Origin: Desulfatibacillum alkenivorans DSM 16219
Lineage (GTDB): Bacteria; Desulfobacterota; Desulfobacteria; Desulfobacterales; Desulfatibacillaceae
Length of the DNA: 46,368 nt
Assembly (NCBI RefSeq): GCF_900142135.1
Contig: NZ_FQZU01000043.1
Location: 1 to 46,368 of the forward strand
Direction of reading: 5' to 3'
Under the pieces are notes generated by a model, which was given only the letters and a program-made list of their open reading frames with translations, was not told the DNA's origin and searched no databases. Shown here one piece after another: positions 8,410 to 15,742 of this stretch. How positions within the stretch are numbered: position 1 is the stretch's first letter; the number at the start of each line of letters is the position of its first letter. Made by a program: the position numbers and the translations under genes.

Positions 8410-9600
8410 TTACGGTACGCTTAAAATTTTTTTCAATGAGACAACCGGGGCCTTTGCGCCGCGCACGGGCAGTCGGATTGTAAAGGCTGCGCCGCTGTCC
8501 GCCCGGTTTTCCACGCTGATGAATCCCCGATGCTGGCGAACGAACCCATGAGTGATTGATAAGCCGAGCCCGGTTCCCGTGGGCTTGGTGGTGAAAAACG
8601 GTTCAAATATTTTATCAACGATGTTTTCCGGCAGCCCCGGCCCCGTGTCCGCCACCGATATTTCCATCCAGTTTCCTTCGGGCAGGAGTTTGGTTTCAAA
8701 GGTAATGGTCCCGCCCGGCTCGGTGGCGTCAATGGCGTTAAGCGCCAGATTGACCAGGCATTGCAGGATCTGCGCTTTGTCGCAGTGCGCCTTGATTTCC
8801 CGCTCATGAAGATCGCATGTCAGGCGGATGTCTTTAAAATTCGCAGGCTTCCTGACCAAGGCCGCCGCCTCGGCCACAATGTCGTTCACGTCCTGATCCG
8901 ACTTGCAAGGCTCGGACTGCCGCGCAAAATCCAGGAGGTTGCTGACGATGTTGCGGCACCGCAGCGCCTCCTTGGCAATGAGCGCCAGTTCCTCGTGCTC
9001 GGGATTATGGGCCGGAATATCCTCCTGAATGAGCATGGCGCTGGTCAGGATGGTCGTCAGGGGATTGTTGATTTCATGGGCCACTCCCGCGGCCAATCTG
9101 CCTATAGCCGCCAGCTTTTCCTGGTCTCCAAAATGCTTTTGCAGATTGGTTTCCCAGGTGATGTCCCGCAGGAACTGCACCATTCCGGCCACTTCTTCCC
9201 CCTCGAAAACAGGATAGGATGAAATGGAATGAATCAGCTTGCGGCCCTCTTTATCCAAATGAATATGCACGCAACGATGGGGCTTACCGGTTCTTTTGAC
9301 TTCAGCAAGAGGGCAGGTGTATCGCGTGTCCTCGTTGTAGGTTTTTTGATGATGAAAGATTTCATGGCATCTTCTGCCAATGGCTTGCCTTCTGGTCAGA
9401 CCGTACTTTTCCAAAGGGAGGCTGCTGGCGTCCACAATGCGGAACGCTCCATCCACCACCACAACCTCTTCCTGGCCGAACTCCTCGAATATGCGGTTGC
9501 ATATTTCCCGGGCCCTTGTAAAATCCAGCTTCTCTTTATGTGAAGGAACGGGATCTTCTTCCGGGCTTAAATCGTTTGCAGCCCCGCGTGACGTTTTCAT
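8410..9600 (-). CDS. PAS histidine kinase, last gene of the NifX/MinD operon
   Basis: 396 residues, soluble (no membrane segment seen). PAS domain about 30-150, then HisKA with the phosphoacceptor motif VAHEINNP and an HATPase_c domain with N (LVNLALNAID), G1 (ADTGPGLP), F (FEPFFTTKP) and G2 (GTGLGLSI) boxes. The PAS contains several cysteines and histidines (RRCHEIFHHQKTY, YTCPLAE, PHRCVHIH), hinting at a redox or metal signal. An upstream extension to 9639 is possible, but ATG 9600 follows the previous stop by four bases with GGGAGTAAGGG as ribosome site, so it is preferred. It has no receiver partner next to it, and EBP2 of this locus lacks a receiver, so its target is unknown. Confidence 0.9.
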   Translation of the reverse strand: MKTSRGAANDLSPEEDPVPSHKEKLDFTRAREICNRIFEEFGQEEVVVVDGAFRIVDASSLPLEKYGLTRRQAIGRRCHEIFHHQKTYNEDTRYTCPLAEVKRTGKPHRCVHIHLDKEGRKLIHSISSYPVFEGEEVAGMVQFLRDITWETNLQKHFGDQEKLAAIGRLAAGVAHEINNPLTTILTSAMLIQEDIPAHNPEHEELALIAKEALRCRNIVSNLLDFARQSEPCKSDQDVNDIVAEAAALVRKPANFKDIRLTCDLHEREIKAHCDKAQILQCLVNLALNAIDATEPGGTITFETKLLPEGNWMEISVADTGPGLPENIVDKIFEPFFTTKPTGTGLGLSITHGFVRQHRGFISVENRADSGAAFTIRLPVRGAKAPVVSLKKILSVP

Positions 9601-9604
9601 TCCC

Positions 9605-10054
9605 TTACTCCCGCTTTTTAAACGAAGGCCCGCCGACAACGTATTCCTCTACGGCCTTGTGCAATGCCTTGGCGCTTAGCTGGATGCAGTCCTGCTTTTC
9701 GTCCGGCAGGTATTCCAGCATTCTTACAATGTCTTTTTCTTCAATGGCCAACGCTTCTGTGAGGGTCTTTCCCTTGGCAAGCTCCATCGCCGCCATGGCC
9801 GAGGCCACCGCTCCGGGGCAGCCGGACACCAGGGCCTTGGCCCGATCCACTTTACCCTCGCGGATGCGAAGGTAAACCGTTATGCTGTCGCCGCATGGGC
9901 CCGCCACTTCCGATACCTGGTCGGCGTCCGAAAGAACGCCCCGGTTGGGTTGCTCATTACAAAATCTTATAGCCTTGGCCGAATAGCCAGCCGTTTCCAT
10001 CATGCCGGGATCGAAGCCGCCTTCGTCTGTTTCGGGGATGGGTTGCTTTTCCAT
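9605..10054 (-). CDS. IscU/NifU-N-like iron-sulfur scaffold protein
   Basis: 149 residues. It shows the three-cysteine pattern of IscU-type scaffolds: PCGDSI (first Cys), SGCPGAVASA (second) and DCIQLSAKALHKAV (third). Such proteins hold nascent Fe-S clusters. Its setting in an operon of NifX-like and ferredoxin/MinD proteins suggests it supplies clusters to that system rather than general housekeeping (inference). The longest frame starts at TTG 10066; two ATGs follow at 10057 and 10054, and 10054 has the best distance to the GGTTGGGGG stretch. Confidence 0.82.
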   Translation of the reverse strand: MEKQPIPETDEGGFDPGMMETAGYSAKAIRFCNEQPNRGVLSDADQVSEVAGPCGDSITVYLRIREGKVDRAKALVSGCPGAVASAMAAMELAKGKTLTEALAIEEKDIVRMLEYLPDEKQDCIQLSAKALHKAVEEYVVGGPSFKKRE

Positions 10055-10089
10055 CATAACCCCCAACCTAGCTGCAAGAAAAATTATCT

Positions 10090-10162
10090 CGGGGAGCGGC
10101 CTCGCCTTGGACAGGATGATCGCCGGGAGACAAGTGGTTAAAAGCGATCCGGCCGCTCCCCG
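10090..10162 (-). other. Long-range hairpin between operon genes
   Basis: CGGGGAGCGGCC (10090-10101) pairs perfectly over 12 bp with GGCCGCTCCCCG (10151-10162), with an inner ATCGC/GCGAT pair. On the minus strand it is followed within a few bases by ATAATTTTTC. It lies in the 135-bp gap between the CGGC protein and the scaffold protein and may act as an attenuator, partial terminator or mRNA-stabilising structure. Confidence 0.45.
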
Positions 10163-10189
10163 AAAACTTAAAGCATTCTGCTGACGCCG

Positions 10190-10555
10190 TTAGGCGTATA
10201 TGTTATCCGGTTTGTACGGATGGGTTCCTTCAATAACCTCCACGCCCGCTTTGGCCTTGATCTTTTTGATCAGGACATCCTTATGGGGGCAGTGGTCCAC
10301 GATGCAGGGCGCAATATGCACCTTGGTGGGTTTTTCCTCCATGGGGGCGTTCCACAGCTTGAATTGGGCCATCCGGGTGACTATGGCGGCGCCCGGGCAG
10401 CCGCCGCAGCCCAGTAAACCGATCAATTCCACGTCCTGGTCCTTGTACTTTTCAAACTCTCCGGCCTTACGGTTGAAGCCCACCAAACAGCGGCTGCAGG
10501 CAATGCAAACATCGTCCATGGCCCTTTGGCAGCCAATGATCAAAACTTTTTCCAT
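10190..10555 (-). CDS. CGGC-domain putative metal-binding protein
   Basis: 121 residues. The central LLGCGGCPGAAI is the signature of the CGGC family, with further cysteines in IGCQ, CIACSRC, APCIVDHCPH. The many paired cysteines and histidines suggest metal or cluster binding; the biochemical role of the family is not known to me. The frame extends upstream to 10600, but ATG 10555 (MEKVLIIGCQ) is preceded by GAGGGAAAC and starts the conserved part. It lies in the minus-strand operon driven from 14070, after a NifX-like gene. Confidence 0.82.
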   Translation of the reverse strand: MEKVLIIGCQRAMDDVCIACSRCLVGFNRKAGEFEKYKDQDVELIGLLGCGGCPGAAIVTRMAQFKLWNAPMEEKPTKVHIAPCIVDHCPHKDVLIKKIKAKAGVEVIEGTHPYKPDNIYA

Positions 10556-10664
10556 GTTTCCCTCTTTCTCTGCGGACATCCGGCTTGCAGGTAAATCCAT
10601 TGGAGGTCTATTTCCAATCTCCCTTAAGCCGTTGGGTTGAATATTCCCTCTTTATGCCAATCCT

Positions 10665-11027
10665 TTAGTGATCGCACACATGATCCGGCCCGTGGCCGCA
10701 GGCATTTTCGCCGGTGATCAGCGCAGCGTTAAGATAATTCATGACCACGGATTCGGGCTCATCGGCCGGAGCGCCGGTGATCACCTGAACGCCCGCCTGC
10801 TGAAAAAGCTGGATGGCTCTTCCGCCCATGCCGCCGGCGATAACCAGCTTGGCGCCCTGTTCCGCCACCCAGGGGGGCAGCACGCCGGGCTCATGCGGGG
10901 GCGGAGTGAGGAATTCCGTGCCCAAAATTTTCTTGGCTTCCGGGTCTACTTCCACAAAGGCAAAGACCTCGCAATGCCCAAAATGCATACAAAGTTTTCC
11001 CTGGGCCGATGGTATGGCAATTTTCAT
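10665..11027 (-). CDS. NifX/NifB-type dinitrogenase cofactor-like protein
   Basis: 120 residues of the dinitrogenase iron-molybdenum cofactor biosynthesis family: start MKIAIPSAQGKLCMHFGHCEVF, a ribonuclease-H-like fold with LVIAGGMGGRAIQLFQQAGVQV, and a His/Cys-rich C-terminus (CGHGPDHVCDH). Members bind metal clusters, such as FeMo-co precursors in NifX or the Mo-Cu cluster of Desulfovibrio orange protein. No nif structural genes are present, so nitrogen fixation is not implied. It is the fifth gene of the operon and follows the two MinD-type ATPase genes closely. Confidence 0.88.
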   Translation of the reverse strand: MKIAIPSAQGKLCMHFGHCEVFAFVEVDPEAKKILGTEFLTPPPHEPGVLPPWVAEQGAKLVIAGGMGGRAIQLFQQAGVQVITGAPADEPESVVMNYLNAALITGENACGHGPDHVCDH

Positions 11028-11059
11028 TTCTGTCGTTCCTCCTTGGGTTTATTTTGGGA

Positions 11060-11956
11060 TCAGACAATGGATTTCATGGTTTCCAGAACCGTGTTCCAGA
11101 TGCTTTTCAATTCATCGCCTATCCGGCTGGACTTATATTCCACAATGGTTTTGGCCTCTATCATGGCCTTGGTGAAATCCGTGTCATAGGGGATTTCGCC
11201 GATTATGGGGGCCTCGGCTTCCTGGGCCCACTTTCTGACCGCCTGGGTCACTTCGGGATTCAAATCGCATTTATTGACTATGATGTGGATGGGAATCTTA
11301 AAGTGATTGCATAAGTCATTTACTCGAATCAGATCTTTCAGGCCGGACTGGGTGGCCTCGGTGACGGCGATCACCAAATCCGCTCCCGTCAAAGACGCCA
11401 TGACCGCACAGCCAATGCCGGGAGGCCCGTCCACCAGAACCAGGCCCAGCTTTTCCTTTTCCGCAACTTCGGCGGCGGCTTTCCGCACTTCGGTCACCAG
11501 CTTGCCCGAGTTTTCCTGGGCGATGCCCAAACTGGCGTGCACCATGGGGCCCGTCCTCGCCTGGGACAAAAACCAGTACCCGGCCTGACGCTCCACCGTG
11601 CCGATGGCCTGCTCCGGACAGTGTTCCTTGCAAACCAGGCAGGCTTCGCAAGCCAGGGGATCCACGGAATAGTTGTCATCCTGGACCACGATCGCCTCGT
11701 ACCGGCACAAATCGTTGCACAGGCCGCACCCTACGCATAGATCCTGATTGATCCGGGCGATGGGCATGGCGTAAAAATCTACGGATTTCTCCACTTCAGG
11801 GGAAAGCAAAAGGTGCAGGTTGGCCGCGTCCACGTCGCAATCCGCTACAACCACCGGAGCGGCAAGGCTTGCAAACGCCGCGGTCACTGAAGTTTTGCCC
11901 GTGCCGCCCTTGCCGCTGATAATGGTTATGGTCTTGGCCTTGCCGGTTTCAGCCAT
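11060..11956 (-). CDS. MinD/Mrp-type ATPase with inserted ferredoxin domain (second of pair)
   Basis: 298 residues. Deviant Walker A SGKGGTGKTS near the N-terminus, DCDVDAANLH switch, then an inserted 2x[4Fe-4S] ferredoxin with CVGCGLCNDLC and CEACLVCKEHCP (about 65-115), and Walker B-like LVDGPPGIGC. This is the architecture of the ATPase pairs in the Desulfovibrio orange-protein complex and of related proteins usually annotated as cobyrinic acid a,c-diamide synthase. It probably acts as an ATP-dependent carrier or inserter of metal clusters or as a MinD-like partner. Its start overlaps the upstream homologue by 8 bp (ATGGCTGA), indicating coupled translation. Confidence 0.9.
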   Translation of the reverse strand: MAETGKAKTITIISGKGGTGKTSVTAAFASLAAPVVVADCDVDAANLHLLLSPEVEKSVDFYAMPIARINQDLCVGCGLCNDLCRYEAIVVQDDNYSVDPLACEACLVCKEHCPEQAIGTVERQAGYWFLSQARTGPMVHASLGIAQENSGKLVTEVRKAAAEVAEKEKLGLVLVDGPPGIGCAVMASLTGADLVIAVTEATQSGLKDLIRVNDLCNHFKIPIHIIVNKCDLNPEVTQAVRKWAQEAEAPIIGEIPYDTDFTKAMIEAKTIVEYKSSRIGDELKSIWNTVLETMKSIV

Positions 11957-12794
11957 TATTCAATCCTTCACTAATTGTATTGATTACTTTTTTAAACCCG
12001 TCTTCCAAAGAAGGCATGGACGATAAAATGTCCTTGCCGGCCGCGTAGCCTTCGGCGATCTCCCGGCTATGGGGAATCTCCAACAATATGGGAATGCCGT
12101 TGGCCTTGCAGTAATTCTGGATGCAGTCGTCCCCCATGCCGGCCCGATTGAGTATGACGCCGGCGGGGATGCCCAACTCCTGGACGGTCTGGTACGCCAT
12201 GTTCAGGTCGTGCAGGCCGAACGGCGTGGGCTCGGTCACCAGGATGCAATAATCCGCTCCGCCCACGGCTTCCACCATGGGGCAGGTGGTTCCCGGAGGG
12301 CAGTCCAGAATCGTATTTTCCGCCTCGGATAATTCCGCCTGATGCTTCAACGCTTTTATCAGCGGAGGGCTCATGGGCTCTCCAATGCGGAGCTTGGCGT
12401 CGTAAAAATCCAAATCGCCCGCCTTGCCCCATTGCATGGTTCCAATCAGGCGCCCGCCTTCGGTAATGGCCTTTGGCTCACAGGCGAGCACGCACCCTCC
12501 GCATCCATGGCACAACTCGTTGAAGACAAGAACGCTTTTGCCCAAAACGGCCAGGGCGTTGAACTGGCAAACCCGGGAGCATTCTCCGCAGCCCGTGCAT
12601 TTGCCGTCGTCCACTTCCGGGATCATGACGTAGGCGTCCTGGGTATTTTGAACCTCGGGATTGAGAAACAGATGCGCATTGGGCGCTTCCACGTCGCAAT
12701 CCACCAGAACGCACGACCCCATCACCCTGGCCAGGGCTACTGCGGCAGTCGTCTTACCGGTGCCTCCTTTTCCGGATGCGATTGCAATACGCAC
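11949..12794 (-). CDS. MinD/Mrp-type ATPase with inserted ferredoxin domain (first of pair)
   Basis: 281 residues with the same plan as its neighbour: SGKGGTGKTT, DCDVEAPNAH, ferredoxin insert CTGCGECSRVC and CHGCGGCVLACEP, then LDCPPGTTCP. The two proteins are clearly paralogous and probably form a heterodimer. The start codon is GTG at 12794, overlapping the TAG stop of the NifX-like gene (TAGTG). The AP motif in DCDVEAPNAH and the cysteine-containing CPPGTTC stretch distinguish it from the second copy. Confidence 0.9.
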   Translation of the reverse strand: MRIAIASGKGGTGKTTAAVALARVMGSCVLVDCDVEAPNAHLFLNPEVQNTQDAYVMIPEVDDGKCTGCGECSRVCQFNALAVLGKSVLVFNELCHGCGGCVLACEPKAITEGGRLIGTMQWGKAGDLDFYDAKLRIGEPMSPPLIKALKHQAELSEAENTILDCPPGTTCPMVEAVGGADYCILVTEPTPFGLHDLNMAYQTVQELGIPAGVILNRAGMGDDCIQNYCKANGIPILLEIPHSREIAEGYAAGKDILSSMPSLEDGFKKVINTISEGLNNG

Positions 12795-13153
12795 TACCAG
12801 TGTCCCTCCACGTCTGCGCCCGCAGCTTTCTGCAGTTTGCCGGCTTTGTAATCTTCAATGGCCTGGGCCACGGTTCCGTTGCATCCCGTATAAACTTCTA
12901 TGCCCGCCTTGTTGAGCGTCACATAGGCTTTGGGGCCGCAATGGCCTGTCAGCAGGGCCTTGGCGCCTGCATTGGCCACCGTCATAGCGGCCTGGATTCC
13001 GGCGCCTTGAGCCGCCTGCAGGTTTTGCTTGTTATCGACGGCCTTGGCTTCTCCGGTTTCCGTGTCCGCAATGATAAACTGGGCGGCCCGGCCAAACCTG
13101 GGGTCCACCTGGCTGTCAAGATCCGGTCCTTGACTTGAAATGCATATCAACAT
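12794..13153 (-). CDS. NifX-like protein, orange-protein family candidate
   Basis: 119 residues: MLICISSQGPDLDSQVDPRFGRA at the start is characteristic of the NifX/orange protein group, followed by a conserved GAKALLTGHCGPKAY segment with Cys and a second Cys in YTGCNG. Family members bind a Mo-Fe or Mo-Cu sulfide cluster. Being next to the paired ferredoxin/MinD ATPases and under a sigma-54 promoter, it is the best local candidate for the cluster-binding component. There is a one-base overlap with the downstream ATPase and one base between its start and the upstream gene's stop. Confidence 0.88.
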   Translation of the reverse strand: MLICISSQGPDLDSQVDPRFGRAAQFIIADTETGEAKAVDNKQNLQAAQGAGIQAAMTVANAGAKALLTGHCGPKAYVTLNKAGIEVYTGCNGTVAQAIEDYKAGKLQKAAGADVEGHW

Positions 13154-13154
13154 C

Positions 13155-13448
13155 TTATTCGGTCTCTTTCTTGGTTAGTTGGTTTACAGCCTCCCTAAGG
13201 GCCTGTACTTCCGACCTTAAGGATTCCAGCTCCTCCTGGTTACCGGACTCCACGTAATCCGCGTTCACAGGGCCTGCTTGCGCAAACCCGCGATTCCCGA
13301 ATCCGCGCCCGGCGCCCATTCCATAGCCTAAGCCCCGGCCCATGCCGAGACCGCGTCCGGCGCTTCTGACTCCCCGGCCGCAAAAACCTGCTCCGCGTCC
13401 AGTCAACGGGCCGTTACCCAACGGGCCTGTTCCGTCTCCTCCTGGCAT
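13155..13448 (-). CDS. Glycine-rich DUF5320-like protein
   Basis: 97 residues. The start MPGGDGTGPLGNGPLTGRGAG with later glycine/arginine repeats is typical of the DUF5320 group found beside NifX/MinD genes, and it ends with a short coiled-coil (about 70-97, LESLRSEVQALREAVNQL). Function unknown; low-complexity N-terminal part with one Cys. A GTG at 13457 is in frame, but ATG 13448 has AGGAGG eight bases upstream. The N-terminal motif recurs in the C-terminal tail of the gene just upstream. Confidence 0.8.
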   Translation of the reverse strand: MPGGDGTGPLGNGPLTGRGAGFCGRGVRSAGRGLGMGRGLGYGMGAGRGFGNRGFAQAGPVNADYVESGNQEELESLRSEVQALREAVNQLTKKETE

Positions 13449-13463
13449 AGCTTTCACCTCCTT

Positions 13464-14039
13464 TCACACGCCGCCTTTGCCGCGGCCTTTATTGGATGCG
13501 TTTCCCTGGCCGGAGCCTTTACCTCTCCCCCGGCCTGTTCCGTCCTGCTTTCCAGTGTTAGAGTTCACATTCCTGCGGCGCCCTTGTCCTTGTCCTCCGC
13601 CCTGTCCGCGGCCTTTTCCCCGTGGCCCGGTTCCGTCCTGGTTGGGCATGGAACCTCTCCTTTCGCACGGACCGCATGTGCAGGCCCGGGCATAGTACCT
13701 GTGCAGCCCCTGGCATCCGGGCATGGCGAAACAGGGATTATCCAGGGCGCCTGAAACACAGGCGTTTACAATCTCATCCACGTCTCCGGCTACAAAGGGC
13801 ATCACTTCGATCCCCACCGATAAGGCGCGGGCGGCAAGGGGCTCGGATATTGCTCCGCAAACAAGCCCCCTGACCTGCAAATTCTGCAAGGCGGCCAATC
13901 GTTGCCCCGGGATATCCGGCAGCGTCTCAAGGCGGCGCTCCACCACCTCTCCCTGCTCCACGTCCAGGACCAGCACTTGACGGGCTACGTCAAATACCGG
14001 GGATATCCTGTTGTTCCAAATTGAAAGGGCAATTCTCAT
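13464..14039 (-). CDS. NifX-like domain fused to a glycine-rich DUF5320-like tail
   Basis: 191 residues, first gene of the operon. Residues 1-105 are NifX-like (MRIALSIWNNRISPVFDVARQ, GLVCGAISEPLAARALSVGIEV). A Cys-rich linker follows (CFAMPGCQGLHRYYARACTCGPC), then from about 130 a tail MPNQDGTGPRGKGRGQGGGQ with many Gly, Arg, Gln and Lys. The tail begins with an internal Met and the same DGTGP motif as the next gene, so it looks like a fusion of the two neighbouring families; an internal translation start is possible but not shown. ATG 14039 has GAGG upstream; an in-frame extension to 14096 would run across the promoter and is rejected. Confidence 0.85.
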   Translation of the reverse strand: MRIALSIWNNRISPVFDVARQVLVLDVEQGEVVERRLETLPDIPGQRLAALQNLQVRGLVCGAISEPLAARALSVGIEVMPFVAGDVDEIVNACVSGALDNPCFAMPGCQGLHRYYARACTCGPCERRGSMPNQDGTGPRGKGRGQGGGQGQGRRRNVNSNTGKQDGTGRGRGKGSGQGNASNKGRGKGGV

Positions 14040-14069
14040 TGGTTTACCTCGCTCTGCCGCCCCTATAGA

Positions 14070-14084
14070 GCAAGGCTCGTGCCA
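14070..14084 (-). promoter_or_regulatory. Consensus sigma-54 promoter for the NifX/MinD operon
   Basis: On the minus strand it reads TGGCACG-AGCC-TTGC, a perfect match to the -24/-12 consensus and spacing. The predicted start is near 14058, 19 bases before ATG 14039. Transcription here needs an enhancer-binding protein; EBP2 is encoded just upstream. Confidence 0.88.
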
Positions 14085-14172
14085 AAAAAGTTTCAATGGC
14101 CGCTATTCTCGTTTATAGATAATAAATACAGTGGGTTGTTTTTAGATATGCGGGAAAGATTCAATGACGTTT

Positions 14173-14222
14173 AGTAGCTGATATGCTACTCAATTTTTGA
14201 GTTTTGTTGCAGAAGCGCTACT
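14173..14222. promoter_or_regulatory. Palindromic enhancer-like sites upstream of the NifX/MinD promoter
   Basis: AGTAGC (14173-14178) and GCTACT (14185-14190) form a perfect inverted repeat with a 6-base spacer, and a further half-site GCTACT lies at 14217-14222. A second perfect palindrome, ACTCAA-TTT-TTGAGT (14088-14102 + 100, i.e. 14188-14202), overlaps it. These sit 90-140 bp upstream of the -24 element, where an activator would bind; EBP2 is the obvious candidate. Confidence 0.55.
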
Positions 14223-14234
14223 GTATGGCCGGCG

Positions 14235-15617
14235 CTATTTGGAAGTGCGGCGCCGGCCGTCCCGGGCGGGCAGGGGAATGCCCAGAGCCTTGATTTTACG
14301 GAACAGGGTGGTCTTGTGCATGCCCAGGTCCCGGGCTGCCGCCAGACGGTTGTAATTGTGGCGTTTCAGGGCGTCCTGAATGGCCTGGGCTTCCACGGCC
14401 CGCAGGGTTCCGGAGAGGTCTGCATCGCCGTGATGCTCAATGGCGCTGGAGCGGAAATGCTCGGGCAGATGCTGTATTTCTATGGCCCCTTTTTGGCAGA
14501 GGACGAAGGCGTGTTCGATGAGATTTTCCAGTTCCCGGATGTTTCCGGGGAAGTCGTGGGCCATAAAAGCGGAAAGCACCTCCGGGCTGATTCCGGTAAG
14601 GTACTTGTTTTGCATCCTGTTGAATTTGGCCACGAAGCGGTCCACTAAAAGGGGGATGTCGGCCTTACGCTCCCTGAGAGGCGGGAGTTCCACGGCCACC
14701 ACGTTAATGCGGTAGTACAGGTCCTGGCGGAATTTCCCCTTTTTTACGAGGCTGGCCAGGTCCTGATTGGTGGCGGCCAGAATGCGGGCGCTGGTTTTTA
14801 GGGATTGGGTTCCGCCCAGGGGGTCGTAGGTTTTTTCCTGCAAAACCCGGAGCAGGCGCACCTGGAGGGCGGGGCTGATGTCTCCGATTTCATCCAAAAA
14901 CAGGGTGCCGTCCTCGGCCAGGGCGAAGCGCCCGGGTTTGTCCTTTTCCGCGCCTGTAAAAGCGCCGGCCTTGTAGCCGAACAATTCCGACTCCAGCAAG
15001 GAGTCGGGCAGGGCGCCGCAATTGACCGCGATGAACGGGGCGTCTTTGCGGGGCCCCAGGTTATGCACGGCGTGCGCCAGCATTTCCTTGCCCGTGCCCG
15101 TCTCCCCCTGGATGAGCAGGGTGCTGTCGCTGGCCGCCACCTGGGGGAGTATGTCCAGAATACGGCGCATGGAATCGCTTCGGCTGACCATATCCCCCAC
15201 CTGAAAGCGCCCCTCCAATTCCTTGCGAAGCCCTTCCACCACGCTGAGATCCCGGAACGTCTCCACCCCTCCGGCCACATTGCCGTCTTCGTCCCGCAAA
15301 ACAGCCGTGGAAACGCTGATGGGGGTCCGGCCGCCGTCGGCGTTCAGAATATAGGCGGATTTATTGATGATTTTTTCGCCGGTGTCCATGGTATGGCGCA
15401 GGGCGCAGGCGGTTTCGCACATGCTGGCGCGAAAAACCTCCCAGCACAAACGGCCGATGGCTTCCTGGCGGTTGACCCCGGTGATGTCCTCGGCGGCCCG
15501 GTTAAAGGAGGTGATTCTCCAATCGTGATCCACGGTGAACACGCCGTCGGAGATGCTTTCCAGAATGACGTCCGTTCTGTCCAAAAGAGGGGCGGTGTTT
15601 TTGTTTTGTTCAGCCAA
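14235..15617 (-). CDS. PAS sigma-54 activator (EBP2), probable regulator of the NifX/MinD operon
   Basis: 460 residues: PAS about 10-130, AAA+ about 145-375, Fis-type HTH about 400-445. Walker A GETGTGKE (172-179), GAFTGA (219-224), Walker B LFLDE, and FRQDLYYRI are all intact. The PAS carries Cys58, Cys67 and Cys71 in the same C-x8-C-x3-C spacing as EBP1. No receiver domain is present. In Desulfovibrio vulgaris the orange-protein operons are controlled by sigma-54 and a neighbouring activator of this kind, which fits the layout here. The start codon appears to be TTG at 15617, supported by GGGAG upstream; no good in-frame ATG was seen nearby. Confidence 0.92.
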   Translation of the reverse strand: MAEQNKNTAPLLDRTDVILESISDGVFTVDHDWRITSFNRAAEDITGVNRQEAIGRLCWEVFRASMCETACALRHTMDTGEKIINKSAYILNADGGRTPISVSTAVLRDEDGNVAGGVETFRDLSVVEGLRKELEGRFQVGDMVSRSDSMRRILDILPQVAASDSTLLIQGETGTGKEMLAHAVHNLGPRKDAPFIAVNCGALPDSLLESELFGYKAGAFTGAEKDKPGRFALAEDGTLFLDEIGDISPALQVRLLRVLQEKTYDPLGGTQSLKTSARILAATNQDLASLVKKGKFRQDLYYRINVVAVELPPLRERKADIPLLVDRFVAKFNRMQNKYLTGISPEVLSAFMAHDFPGNIRELENLIEHAFVLCQKGAIEIQHLPEHFRSSAIEHHGDADLSGTLRAVEAQAIQDALKRHNYNRLAAARDLGMHKTTLFRKIKALGIPLPARDGRRRTSK

Positions 15618-15742
15618 GCCAGCTCCCTGTTATTTGAAATTTTTAATAAAAATATCAAATTCAAAAGACCTGTCCTACAATAACACCAATTATCCCGTTC
15701 GGCAATGTCGGTCCAATTAGTTTTTCGTGTAACGCCCGGCGA

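Noticed and set aside
10665-14039. Nitrogen-fixation cluster
   Set aside because: NifX-like genes only; nifHDK, nifE, nifN and nifB are absent and the MinD-ferredoxin pair fits the orange-protein type.
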